Notes: generated by a model not told the origin, from the sequence alone. A stretch of 33,337 nt of DNA from Streptomyces acidicola (GCF_009377235.1 NZ_VMNX01000096.1:1-33337), one strand, 5' to 3'; counted from the first letter of the stretch, positions 9,042 to 16,490 are shown. Numbers and translations: made by a program.

Positions 9042-10256
9042 GTGACCGAACCCCACGACGAGGGCAGCAGCGCGCCCGCCTTCCCCGTCCCCCGCACATG
9101 CCCGTACCGACTGCCCGACGAATACGTCGGCCTCCGCGAGAGCGAACCGGTGTCGAAGGTGACCCTTCCCACCGGCCGCGAGGCGTGGATCCTGACCCGG
9201 TACGAGGACGTCCGCGCGGCGCTGAACGACCCGCGTCTCAGCTCCGACCGCGGCGATCCGGACTACCCGATGCTGGTCGAGATCGCCAAGAGCGACAAGG
9301 ACTCCAACCTGTCCATCGCCGGCATGGACGCACCCGAGCACACCCGGGCGCGTGGTGCCGTGGTCGGCGAGTTCACGGTACGGCGCATGGAGGCCATGCG
9401 CCCGCGCATCCAGGCCATCGTGGACCAGTGCGTCGACGCGATGCTGGCGGGCCCCAAACCGGCGGACCTGGTGCGGGCGGTCTCCTTCCCGGTGCCGTCG
9501 CTGGTCATCTGCGAGTTGCTCGGTGTTCCGTACACCGACCACGCGTTCTTCGAGGACCGCACGTCGACCATGCTCAGCATGACCCTGCCGCCGCTGACCC
9601 GGCAGCGGGCGTTCAAGGAACTCCAGGCCTATCTGGACGAGTTGGTGACGAGCAAGGAGAAGGACCCCACCGACGATCTGCTGGGCCGGCAGATCGTCAA
9701 GGCCCGGAAGAAGGACGCGTACGACCGCGACGCCCTGGCCGACCTGGCGTTCCTGCTGCTGACCGCCGGCCACGACACGACCGGGAACATGATCTCGCTG
9801 GGCACCCTGGCCCTGCTGGAGCGGCCGGAGCTGCGGGCGAGGCTCCTCGACGATCCCGCCGGGACGCCGGACGTGGTCGAGGAACTGCTGCGGTACTTCA
9901 CCATCACCGACATCATCACCGCACGGGTGGCGAAGGAGGACGTCGAGATCGGCGGCCGCACCATTCGGGCCGGTGAGGGCGTCTTCGCGCTCGGCGGCGC
10001 CGCGAACCGCGACCCGGCCGCGTTCGCGAACCCGGAGGAGATCGACGTCGAGCGCGGTGCCCGCCAGCACCTGGCGTTCGGGTACGGCCCGCACCAGTGC
10101 CTCGGGCAGAGTCTCGCCCGGATCGAGCTGGAGATCGTCTACACCACCCTCCTGCGTCGTATCCCAGACCTCCGCCTGGCCACGGAGGCCGACAGCCTCC
10201 CGCTCAAGAACGACGTGGCGATCTTCGGCCTGCGAGAGCTGCCGGTCACCTGGTAG
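9042..10256 (+). CDS. cytochrome P450 hydroxylase (PKS tailoring)
   Basis: The 404-residue soluble bacterial P450 carries all signature segments: I-helix LLLTAGHDTTGN, K-helix ExxR in EELLRY, and the heme loop FGYGPHQCLG with ligand Cys353. Length and sequence style fit the CYP105/CYP107-like actinobacterial families that hydroxylate polyketides. GTG 9042 is preceded by AGGAG at 9028-9032. The spacer upstream (8985-9033) is a degenerate 9-bp tandem repeat (rGGCCAGAG-like). No ferredoxin or ferredoxin reductase gene is adjacent, so electrons must come from elsewhere in the genome. It is the last gene of the cluster: a 15-bp hairpin starts 37 bp after the stop and tRNA genes follow. Hydroxylation of the aglycone before O-methylation is the likely role. 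Confidence 0.95.
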   Translation: MTEPHDEGSSAPAFPVPRTCPYRLPDEYVGLRESEPVSKVTLPTGREAWILTRYEDVRAALNDPRLSSDRGDPDYPMLVEIAKSDKDSNLSIAGMDAPEHTRARGAVVGEFTVRRMEAMRPRIQAIVDQCVDAMLAGPKPADLVRAVSFPVPSLVICELLGVPYTDHAFFEDRTSTMLSMTLPPLTRQRAFKELQAYLDELVTSKEKDPTDDLLGRQIVKARKKDAYDRDALADLAFLLLTAGHDTTGNMISLGTLALLERPELRARLLDDPAGTPDVVEELLRYFTITDIITARVAKEDVEIGGRTIRAGEGVFALGGAANRDPAAFANPEEIDVERGARQHLAFGYGPHQCLGQSLARIELEIVYTTLLRRIPDLRLATEADSLPLKNDVAIFGLRELPVTW

Positions 10257-10292
10257 CGAGGCACGCCGGGGTCCCACACACACCCCCGTGCA

Positions 10293-10332
10293 GCTCGGCT
10301 CGGGTGCACTTCCGGCGGCACCCGAGTCGAGC
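10293..10332 (+). terminator. strong hairpin terminator closing the PKS cluster
   Basis: A 15-bp stem pairs 10293-10307 (GCTCGGCTCGGGTGC) with 10318-10332 (GCACCCGAGTCGAGC). It has one G-T pair and a 10-nt loop. No T-tract follows, as is common in Streptomyces. It begins 37 bp after the P450 stop. Confidence 0.75.
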
Positions 10333-10487
10333 CCACGCAAGGTCGCGCGGACCGGCGGGGCGGGCACGATCGGACGGCGTATCCACGACGTATCCACGGC
10401 GCATCCATCGACGTCCCGGCCTTCGAACCCCCTGCCCAGGGCAGCAGTGGAGCCGTTCGTCACGTGCGCGGAGCACGCCTCTTGGTC

Positions 10488-10496
10488 TGATACGCT
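10488..10496 (+). promoter_or_regulatory. possible extended -10 promoter of the tRNA-Asp/tRNA-Phe unit
   Basis: TGATACGCT matches the TGnTAnnnT extended -10 pattern and lies about 150 bp upstream of tRNA-Asp. No good -35 hexamer is seen at 16-18 bp, so this is tentative. Confidence 0.25.
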
Positions 10497-10604
10497 TTTC
10501 CAGCGAGATCGGCCCGCCGAACAGCCTCCCACCGGCCACTGGAAACCACCAGCCCGGCCACGGCAACAAGGCAGACCGAAAACCCGTTAGGGGCACGCAA
10601 CACC

Positions 10605-10636
10605 GTGTGCGACACTGAATCAGCTGGTTCGCACAC
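10605..10636 (+). repeat. 8-bp inverted repeat 8 bp upstream of tRNA-Asp
   Basis: GTGTGCGA (10605-10612) and TCGCACAC (10629-10636) form a perfect 8-bp stem with a 16-nt loop. The position suggests a leader hairpin in the tRNA precursor or a remnant terminator. Its function is unknown. Confidence 0.55.
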
Positions 10637-10644
10637 AACAGCAA

Positions 10645-10719
10645 GGTCCTGTGGAGCAGTTTGGAGTGCTCGCCACCCTGTCAAGGTGGAGGCCGCGGGT
10701 TCAAATCCCGTCAGGACCG
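10645..10719 (+). tRNA. tRNA-Asp (anticodon GTC)
   Basis: The acceptor stem GGTCCTG pairs with CAGGACC. The D stem is GAGC/GCTC, the anticodon stem CCACC/GGTGG encloses CTGTCAA with anticodon GTC, and the T arm is GCGGG-TTCAAAT-CCCGT. The discriminator is G at 10719. CCA is not encoded. Confidence 0.96.
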
Positions 10720-10743
10720 CTGGAGTTTCGCAGGAAACTCCAT

Positions 10744-10817
10744 GGCTGGGTAGCTCAGTTGGTACGAGCGTCCGCCTGAAAAGCGGAAGGTCGCCGGTTC
10801 GACCCCGGCCCCAGCCA
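10744..10817 (+). tRNA. tRNA-Phe (anticodon GAA)
   Basis: The acceptor stem GGCTGGG pairs with CCCAGCC. The D arm is GCTC-AGTTGGTAC-GAGC, the anticodon loop CTGAAAA carries anticodon GAA, and the T loop is TTCGACC. The discriminator is A at 10817. It lies 24 bp after tRNA-Asp, probably on one transcript. Confidence 0.96.
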
Positions 10818-10826
10818 CCGCACGAA

Positions 10827-10850
10827 GGCCCCGTTCATCTGGACGGGGTC
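10827..10850 (+). terminator. intrinsic terminator after tRNA-Phe
   Basis: GGCCCCGT (10827-10834) pairs with ACGGGGTC (10843-10850), giving an 8-bp stem with an 8-nt loop followed by TTTG. It lies 9 bp after the tRNA. Confidence 0.8.
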
Positions 10851-10981
10851 TTTGCTGTGCTCCTCGCGCGCTGTGGAGTGCTCCAGCTCTGACCTGCGGG
10901 TTCGCGGTCGGTTTGCTTTGAGGGGTGCAGGGTGCGTAGGGTGGCAGATCGTTTGAATCCCATTTGCCCGGCGCCAAAATG

Positions 10982-11001
10982 ACGCGCCGCGTGTGGCGCG
11001 T
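10982..11001 (+). promoter_or_regulatory. hairpin in the leader region of the DEAD-box helicase gene
   Basis: ACGCGCC (10982-10988) and GGCGCGT (10995-11001) form a 7-bp stem about 100 bp upstream of the start codon. Cold-shock helicase mRNAs often have long structured leaders; whether this stem is part of one is not shown by the sequence. Nothing else is recognised between 10851 and 11098. Confidence 0.35.
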
Positions 11002-11098
11002 ACTCTCCCTTGCCGTGGCCGGACCGCATTGAGGCGGTCGATTGCGACTTCACGGAGTTTGGGCGCGTGCCGAGAACTCCGGAAGGTTTGCATTTCGC

Positions 11099-13330
11099 AT
11101 GTCCGTTGCCAGTACTGATCACGTCGTCCTGCCCGAGGGTGAGGACGAGACCACCGCTCCCGAGGTCACTTTCGCCGATCTGGGGCTGCCCGAGGCCGTC
11201 GTCCGTAAGCTCGCGCAGAACGGGGTGACCGTCCCGTTCCCGATCCAGGCCGCGACCATCCCGGACGCGCTGGCGGGCAAGGACATCCTCGGCCGCGGAC
11301 GCACCGGCTCCGGCAAGACCCTCTCCTTCGGTCTGCCGACGCTGGCCACGCTGGCCGGCGGCCACACCGAGAAGAGGAAGCCCCGGGCCGTCATCCTCAC
11401 CCCCACCCGTGAGCTCGCCATGCAGGTCGCGGACGCGCTGCAGCCGTACGGCGACGTGCTGGGCCTGAAGATGAAGGTCGTCTGCGGCGGTACGTCGATG
11501 GGGAACCAGATCTACGCGCTGGAGCGCGGGGTCGACATCCTCGTCGCCACCCCCGGGCGTCTGCGCGACATCATCAACCGCGGCGCCTGCTCCCTTGAGA
11601 ACGTGCAGATCGCCGTACTCGACGAGGCCGACCAGATGTCCGACCTGGGCTTCCTGCCCGAGGTCACCGAGCTGCTCGACCAGGTCCCGGCCGGCGGCCA
11701 GCGCATGCTCTTCTCTGCGACCATGGAGAACGAGATCGCCACGCTCGTCCAGCGCTACCTCAACAACCCGGTCAGCCACGAGGTGGACGCGGCGCAGGGC
11801 GCGGTGACGACCATGTCGCACCACATCCTGATCGTGAAGCCCAAGGACAAGGCTCCGGTCACCGCCGCGATCGCCTCGCGCAAGGGCCGGACGATCATCT
11901 TCGTGCGGACCCAGCTGGGCGCCGACCGTGTCGCCGAGCAGCTGCGGGACGCCGGGGTAAAGTCCGACGCCCTGCACGGCGGCATGACCCAGGGCGCGCG
12001 GACCCGGACGCTGGCCGACTTCAAGGACGGCTATGTGAACGTGCTGGTCGCGACCGATGTCGCGGCGCGCGGCATCCACGTGGACGGCATCGACCTGGTG
12101 CTGAACGTCGACCCCGCGGGTGACCACAAGGACTACCTGCACCGGGCCGGCCGTACGGCGCGTGCCGGGCGTACGGGCACCGTGGTGTCCCTCTCCCTTC
12201 CGCACCAGCGCCGCCAGATCTTCCGGCTGATGGAGGACGCGGGCGTCGACGCCGGGCGTCACATCATCCAGGGCGGCGCGGCCTTCGACCCGGAGGTCGC
12301 CGAGATCACCGGCGCCCGGTCGATGACCGAGGTCCAGGCCGAGTCCGCCGGTAACGCCGCCCAGCAGGCCGAGCGTGAAGTCGCTCACCTCACCAAGCAG
12401 TTGGAGCGCGCCACGCGCCGCGCGACCGAACTGCGCGAGGAGGCCGACCGGCTGGTCGTCCGGGTCGCCCGAGAGCGGGGCGAGGACCCGGCCCAGGCAC
12501 TCGCTGGGGCGGTGGCCGAGACGGCGGAAGCAGGGACGGCTCCTGTTGTGGCCGAGGGCGCCGAGGCCCCGGAGAAGGGCGAGGTCTCCCTGCCGGCGCA
12601 GCCCGCGGCCCAGGACGTGGAGCGGATTGAGAGGACCGAGCGTTCCGAGCGGACTTCTGCCTCGTACGAGCGTCCCTCGTACGAGCGGCGTGAGCGCCGG
12701 GACGACCGCCGGGATGACCGTCGGGACGACCGGGGTGAGCGCGGCGAGCGTGGCGGGTTCGGCCGTGACCGCGACCGTGATCGGGACCGGGATCGTGGCT
12801 TCGACCGTGGTGGGCGTTCCTTCGAGCGCCGGGACGGCGAGCGCGGCGGGTTCCGTCGGGACGACCGGCGCGACGACCGGGGCGGGTTCCAGCGGGACCG
12901 GGACAGGGACCGTGACCGCGACCGTGGTGGGCGTTCCTTCGAGCGGCGCGACGACCGGGGCGGGTTCCAGCGGGACAACCGTGACCGTGACCGTGGCTTC
13001 CGCCGGGACGACCGTGGCGGCCGTGGCGATGAGCGCGGTGGCCGTGGCTTCGAGCGCCGGGACGGCGAGCGGGGCGGGTTCCGTCGGGACGGCGAGCGTG
13101 GCTTCGACCGCGGTGGGCGTTCCTTCGACCGGCGTGACGACCGCAGCGGCCACCGTGGCAGCGACCGGCCGTTCAACCGCGACCGCCAGGGCGACCGCCC
13201 CTCGGGCGGCTTCCGCTCCGGCAGCCACGACCGCCCGAACGGCCGCCGTGACGACCACCGGGGTTCCGGCTCCGGCTCCGGCTCCTTCAACCGCCGCGAG
13301 GACAAGCCGCGCTGGAAGCGCAACGGCTGA
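11099..13330 (+). CDS. DEAD-box ATP-dependent RNA helicase with Arg/Asp/Gly-rich tail
   Basis: The 743-residue cytoplasmic RNA helicase is of the DeaD/CsdA/RhlE type and would unwind structured RNA in cold adaptation, ribosome assembly or RNA decay. The core shows Gln50 of the Q motif, Walker A GRTGSGKT (67-74), PTREL, DEAD (175-178), SAT (206-208) and HRAGRTARAGRTG. The segment about 420-520 is Ala/Glu-rich. From about residue 520 to the end the protein is a low-complexity tail of RDDR, DRDRDR, GGRSFERR and GGFQRD units, probably disordered and RNA-binding. I chose ATG 11099 (MSVASTDHVV) because this N-terminus fits Streptomyces relatives I recall; GGAAGG at 11081-11086 is a rather distant ribosome-binding site. 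The in-frame start at 11042 would add 19 atypical residues. Confidence 0.93.
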   Translation: MSVASTDHVVLPEGEDETTAPEVTFADLGLPEAVVRKLAQNGVTVPFPIQAATIPDALAGKDILGRGRTGSGKTLSFGLPTLATLAGGHTEKRKPRAVILTPTRELAMQVADALQPYGDVLGLKMKVVCGGTSMGNQIYALERGVDILVATPGRLRDIINRGACSLENVQIAVLDEADQMSDLGFLPEVTELLDQVPAGGQRMLFSATMENEIATLVQRYLNNPVSHEVDAAQGAVTTMSHHILIVKPKDKAPVTAAIASRKGRTIIFVRTQLGADRVAEQLRDAGVKSDALHGGMTQGARTRTLADFKDGYVNVLVATDVAARGIHVDGIDLVLNVDPAGDHKDYLHRAGRTARAGRTGTVVSLSLPHQRRQIFRLMEDAGVDAGRHIIQGGAAFDPEVAEITGARSMTEVQAESAGNAAQQAEREVAHLTKQLERATRRATELREEADRLVVRVARERGEDPAQALAGAVAETAEAGTAPVVAEGAEAPEKGEVSLPAQPAAQDVERIERTERSERTSASYERPSYERRERRDDRRDDRRDDRGERGERGGFGRDRDRDRDRDRGFDRGGRSFERRDGERGGFRRDDRRDDRGGFQRDRDRDRDRDRGGRSFERRDDRGGFQRDNRDRDRGFRRDDRGGRGDERGGRGFERRDGERGGFRRDGERGFDRGGRSFDRRDDRSGHRGSDRPFNRDRQGDRPSGGFRSGSHDRPNGRRDDHRGSGSGSGSFNRREDKPRWKRNG

Positions 13331-13381
13331 CGTCGATCAGTAGTTGGCGTCAGTCAGTAGTTGACGTCGAACAGTAGTGGG
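13331..13381 (+). repeat. degenerate tandem repeat after the helicase gene
   Basis: Three imperfect copies of a roughly 20-bp unit containing CAGTAGTTGrCGTC lie directly between the helicase stop and its terminator. Confidence 0.6.
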
Positions 13382-13425
13382 CAGAGCGCCGTGACCCCCC
13401 GTTCCGGGAGGGGCACGGCGCTCTG
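13382..13425 (+). terminator. terminator hairpin of the helicase gene
   Basis: CAGAGCGCCGTG (13382-13393) pairs perfectly with CACGGCGCTCTG (13414-13425), and an additional CCCC/GGGG pairing is possible inside the loop. No T-tract follows. Confidence 0.75.
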
Positions 13426-13490
13426 TCGTTCGGAGTTGGCTGTCCGCTACTTGCTGTTCGCTCTCGTTGAGGCTGCCACTTTCCGTGACC

Positions 13491-13506
13491 TGTGACGCAT
13501 GTCACG
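13491..13506 (+). promoter_or_regulatory. Crp-like binding site upstream of the permease gene
   Basis: TGTGACGCATGTCACG fits the Crp consensus TGTGA-N6-TCACA at 9 of the 10 specified bases. It is centred about 35 bp before the permease start, where it could overlap the promoter or start of the transcript. The assignment rests on the consensus only. Confidence 0.5.
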
Positions 13507-13532
13507 ACCCCGGCGGGGGAATCGCTGGGGTC

Positions 13533-15068
13533 ATGACAGATGACGCCATGGCGCATGGGCTGTCTGACGAAGAGCGGCTGGCCCAGCTCGGATACACCCA
13601 GGTTCTCGCCCGCCGCATGTCGGCGTTCTCCAACTACGCGGTCTCCTTCACGATCATCTCGGTCCTGTCGGGCTGTCTGACGCTGTACCTGTTCGGCATG
13701 AACACGGGCGGTCCCGCGGTGATCACCTGGGGCTGGATCGTGGTCGGCCTGATGACGCTCTTCGTGGGCCTGTCGATGGCCGAGATCTGCTCGGCCTATC
13801 CGACGTCGGCGGGCCTGTACTTCTGGGCGCACCGGCTGGCGCCGGAGAGGGGCGCCGCGGCCTGGGCGTGGTTCACGGGCTGGTTCAACGTCCTGGGCCA
13901 GGTGGCCGTGACGGCCGGTATCGACTTCGGGGCCGCGTCCTTCCTGGGCGCGTACCTGAACCTGCAGTTCGGCTTCGAGGTGACGCCCGGCCGGACCATC
14001 CTGCTCTTCGCCGGGATCCTGCTGCTCCACGGTCTGCTGAACACCTTCGGGGTCCGGATCGTCGCTCTGCTCAACAGCGTGAGCGTGTGGTGGCACGTGC
14101 TGGGCGTGGCGGTGATTGTGGGCGCGCTGACCTTCGTACCGGACGAGCACCAGTCCGCGTCCTTCGTGTTCGGTGAGTTCGTGAACAACACGGGCTGGGG
14201 GAGCGGGGTGTACGTGGTGCTGCTGGGGCTGCTGATGGCCCAGTACACCTTCACCGGATACGACGCCTCCGCCCACATGACCGAGGAGACGCACGACGCG
14301 TCGACGGCGGGCCCGAAGGGGATCGTGCGGTCGATCTGGACCTCGTGGATCGCGGGCTTCGTGCTGCTCCTGGGCTTCACCTTCGCAATCCAGTCGTACG
14401 AGGGAGCGCTGAACTCTCCCACGGGTGCGCCGCCCGCGCAGATCCTGCTCGACGCGCTGGGGGCGACGGCGGGCAAGCTGCTGTTGCTGGTGGTGATCGG
14501 GGCACAGCTGTTCTGCGGGATGGCGTCGGTGACGGCCAACAGCCGGATGATCTACGCCTTCTCGCGCGACGGTGCGCTGCCCTTCTCGCACGTGTGGCAC
14601 ACGGTCAGCCCGCGCACACGCACGCCGGTGGCGGCGGTGTGGCTGGCGGCGATCGGGGCGCTGGTCCTGGGCCTGCCGTACCTGATCAATGTCACGGCGT
14701 ACGCGGCGGTGACGTCCATCGCCGTCATCGGCCTCTACATCGCGTACGTCATCCCGACGCTGCTGCGGCTGCGCAAGGGGGACGGCTTCGAGCGGGGGCC
14801 GTGGCATCTGGGCCGGTGGTCGCGTGTGGTGGGTGTGGTGTCAGTGACGTGGGTGGGGATCATCACGGTTCTCTTCATGCTGCCCCAGGTCTCACCGGTC
14901 ACCTGGGAGACGTTCAACTACGCTCCGGTCGCCGTACTGGTGGTGCTCGGTTTCGCGGCGACCTGGTGGCAGGTGTCGGCCCGCCACTGGTTCCTGAACC
15001 CGCACCACGAGCGCACGATCGCCCGCGAGACGGCACGGAAGGGGGCGCCGGAGCCGGTGGATCCGTAG
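13533..15068 (+). CDS. APC-superfamily amino-acid/amine permease
   Basis: The 511-residue integral membrane transporter belongs to the amino acid-polyamine-organocation superfamily. It has about twelve hydrophobic segments and an N-terminus typical of the bacterial/fungal GABA-choline (ACT/BAT1-like) group (LARRMSAFSNYAVSFTIISVLSG). Residues such as AEICSAYPTSAGLYFWAHRLAP and SVTANSRMIYAFSRDGALP are characteristic. It probably imports an amino acid or biogenic amine; the substrate cannot be inferred. ATG 13533 was chosen because the conserved segment follows shortly after it; the preceding GGGG is a weak ribosome-binding site. It stands alone: helicase terminator upstream, tRNA-Lys downstream. 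The Crp-like palindrome upstream suggests nutritional control. Confidence 0.9.
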   Translation: MTDDAMAHGLSDEERLAQLGYTQVLARRMSAFSNYAVSFTIISVLSGCLTLYLFGMNTGGPAVITWGWIVVGLMTLFVGLSMAEICSAYPTSAGLYFWAHRLAPERGAAAWAWFTGWFNVLGQVAVTAGIDFGAASFLGAYLNLQFGFEVTPGRTILLFAGILLLHGLLNTFGVRIVALLNSVSVWWHVLGVAVIVGALTFVPDEHQSASFVFGEFVNNTGWGSGVYVVLLGLLMAQYTFTGYDASAHMTEETHDASTAGPKGIVRSIWTSWIAGFVLLLGFTFAIQSYEGALNSPTGAPPAQILLDALGATAGKLLLLVVIGAQLFCGMASVTANSRMIYAFSRDGALPFSHVWHTVSPRTRTPVAAVWLAAIGALVLGLPYLINVTAYAAVTSIAVIGLYIAYVIPTLLRLRKGDGFERGPWHLGRWSRVVGVVSVTWVGIITVLFMLPQVSPVTWETFNYAPVAVLVVLGFAATWWQVSARHWFLNPHHERTIARETARKGAPEPVDP

Positions 15069-15269
15069 GGCGGTTGGTGCGCTCGGCTGCGTCGGGCTGC
15101 GTGGGAGTGCGTAGGGGTACATCGGGGTGCGTCCGACCGGCCGGTAGTGGGAGGGGGCGCGTTGGTGGGGCGGTGCGCCCCTCCGGCGGCCGTTTCCGGC
15201 GGTATGCCGCCCGCCTCGCGTCCTTCTTCCGTCCGTTCTGTTCTCCGGCGGGCCTTTTTGCGGGCCTTT

Positions 15270-15316
15270 CGACGCGGCCGGGTCGCCGATACCCGATCGG
15301 AGTCCCGGCCGCGTCG
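15270..15316. terminator. 13-bp hairpin between permease and tRNA-Lys
   Basis: CGACGCGGCCGGG (15270-15282) pairs perfectly with CCCGGCCGCGTCG (15304-15316). It may end permease transcription. A TATGCT hexamer (15320-15325), a possible -10 for tRNA-Lys, follows immediately. The rest of 15069-15354 is GTGCG-rich spacer with no gene. Confidence 0.5.
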
Positions 15317-15354
15317 GGCTATGCTCGGGGAGGCAACATCGCGCAACACCGCCT

Positions 15355-15427
15355 GGGCCGTTAGCTCAATTGGCAGAGCAGTGGACTTTTAATCCATTGG
15401 TTGTGGGTTCGAGTCCCACACGGCCTA
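15355..15427 (+). tRNA. tRNA-Lys (anticodon TTT)
   Basis: The acceptor stem GGGCCGT pairs with ACGGCCT (terminal G-T). The D arm is GCTC-AATTGGCA-GAGC, the anticodon loop CTTTTAA carries anticodon TTT, and the T arm is GTGGG-TTCGAGT-CCCAC. The discriminator is A at 15427. CCA is not encoded. Confidence 0.96.
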
Positions 15428-15460
15428 CAGGTGCAGGGAAGGGGAAACCCCTCCGACCTG
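15428..15460 (+). terminator. hairpin directly after tRNA-Lys
   Basis: CAGGT (15428-15432) pairs with ACCTG (15456-15460), with an inner GGGG-AAA-CCCC stem. No T-tract follows. Its position suggests a tRNA terminator. Confidence 0.5.
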
Positions 15461-15666
15461 CCACGCAGCGCTCGGATCGGCTTCGGTCGGCTCGGGCGCT
15501 GTCGCGTTTTCCGGCCCGTGCGCGGGCGACGCGTGAGCGGACGTACCCGTGGCCCGCAGATCGGCTGCGGCTGGGTCGGACGGCTTGGTTGCCGATTCCG
15601 TAGACTGTCTGCATTTCTATGGTTGGTCGCATGTGTCCGTTCCCTCATGCTCCCTCGCGTTCCCTT

Positions 15667-15693
15667 ACGTCAGATACGTCAGATACGTCAGAT
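15667..15693 (+). repeat. 9-bp tandem repeat upstream of the DedA gene
   Basis: Three perfect copies of ACGTCAGAT end 26 bp before the DedA start. The remaining spacer from 15461 shows no gene; TAGACT at 15601-15606 might be a -10 element. Confidence 0.8.
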
Positions 15694-15719
15694 CCCCACA
15701 GGGGAAGGTCTCCCGCAGC

Positions 15720-16412
15720 ATGACCCCACCGCTGTACCAGGCAGTGCCGCTGTATCAGGCAGTACCGCTGTACCAAGCAGTCAACGTGCTCGACGCCCAG
15801 TCACTGCTGGCCGCATTCGGCGTGCTGGGCGTCGGCGTGGTGATGTTCGCCGAAACGGGACTGTTGATCGGCTTCTTCCTGCCGGGTGACTCCCTGTTGT
15901 TCACGGCGGGTCTGCTGTGCACGGGTGCCGCCGACCGGCCGGTGAAACTGTCGCTGGCGCCGCTGCTGGTCGCGGCGGCCGTCGGTGCGCTGGCCGGGGC
16001 GCAGTGCGGATATCTGATCGGCCGGAAGGCGGGTGGAGCGCTGCTCGCCCGCAGCAGTTCGCAGCGTTTGCACGAAGGGGCGAAGCGCGCCGAGGAGCTG
16101 CTGCAGCGGTACGGCTACGCCAAGGCGGTCGTCCTGGCCCGGTTCGTACCCGTGGTGCGGACGGTGCTGAACCCGATGGCGGGCGCGCTGGACGTTCCCG
16201 TGCGGACGTTCACGTTGTGGCAGGTGGTCGGCGGCCTGGTATGGAGTGTCGGCCTCACGCTCGCGGGGTACGGGCTGGGCTCCTCGATCCCGAACGTCGA
16301 TCGCTACCTTCTGCCGCTGGTCGCGTTGATCATTGGCGTGTCCCTGGTCCCCCTTCTCTCCGAGGTGCTGCGTGCCCGCCGGAGCGCCGACGCGCGGGGA
16401 GGGGACAAGTGA
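15720..16412 (+). CDS. DedA-family membrane protein (VTT domain)
   Basis: The 230-residue integral membrane protein belongs to the DedA/VTT family, members of which have been shown to recycle undecaprenyl phosphate and other lipids across the membrane. Diagnostic segments are ETGLLIGFFLPGDSLLFTAG near the N-terminus and ARFVPVVRTVLNPMAG in the middle, followed by hydrophobic helices. ATG 15720 is preceded by GGGGAAGG about 9 nt upstream. Residues 4-21 are three perfect copies of PLYQAV from an 18-bp tandem repeat (15729-15782), an unusual N-terminal addition that may not be conserved. The response regulator begins 78 bp later on the same strand, so co-transcription is possible. A link to the two-component system is only positional. 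Confidence 0.88.
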   Translation: MTPPLYQAVPLYQAVPLYQAVNVLDAQSLLAAFGVLGVGVVMFAETGLLIGFFLPGDSLLFTAGLLCTGAADRPVKLSLAPLLVAAAVGALAGAQCGYLIGRKAGGALLARSSSQRLHEGAKRAEELLQRYGYAKAVVLARFVPVVRTVLNPMAGALDVPVRTFTLWQVVGGLVWSVGLTLAGYGLGSSIPNVDRYLLPLVALIIGVSLVPLLSEVLRARRSADARGGDK

Positions 16413-16490
16413 TCCTGCGGGCGGCACGCCGGTGGCTGCCCGCATCGTCCATCGCACGTACGATCACGACCGGTGGGCCGGTGGAGGATC

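Larger units (their letters stand above)
10333..10644. other. cluster edge/tRNA upstream region without a gene
   Basis: About 310 bp lie between the cluster terminator and tRNA-Asp. No credible coding frame is seen. It holds a possible extended -10 (TGATACGCT, 10488-10496) and a hairpin just before the tRNA. Both would fit tRNA transcription and processing rather than a further biosynthetic gene. Confidence 0.5.

Noticed and set aside
7958..9976. Plus-strand open frame of over 600 codons overlapping methyltransferase and P450 in another frame
   Set aside because: It is Arg/Pro/His-rich shadow translation without any motif; the enzyme frames carry complete signatures and proper ribosome-binding sites.
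8040..10532. Minus-strand open frame of about 830 codons across the methyltransferase and P450
   Set aside because: It runs antisense to two clear enzyme genes and shows only composition-driven Gly/Val/Arg-rich sequence, as expected from high G+C third positions.
10645..10817. tRNA-Asp or tRNA-Phe as an attachment site for the PKS cluster
   Set aside because: The cluster is on the 5' side, and no integrase gene or second copy of a tRNA 3' end was found in the window; kept only as a border observation.
10835..13258. Very long open frame on the minus strand opposite the helicase (Val/Ala/Thr/Pro-rich)
   Set aside because: It is the mirror of the repetitive Arg/Asp-rich helicase tail and core; it has no recognisable domain or ribosome-binding site, and the + strand frame has full helicase motifs.
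15667..15782. Possible CRISPR-like array (regular repeats before and inside the DedA gene)
   Set aside because: The units are 9 and 18 bp in direct tandem with no spacers and no cas genes nearby.
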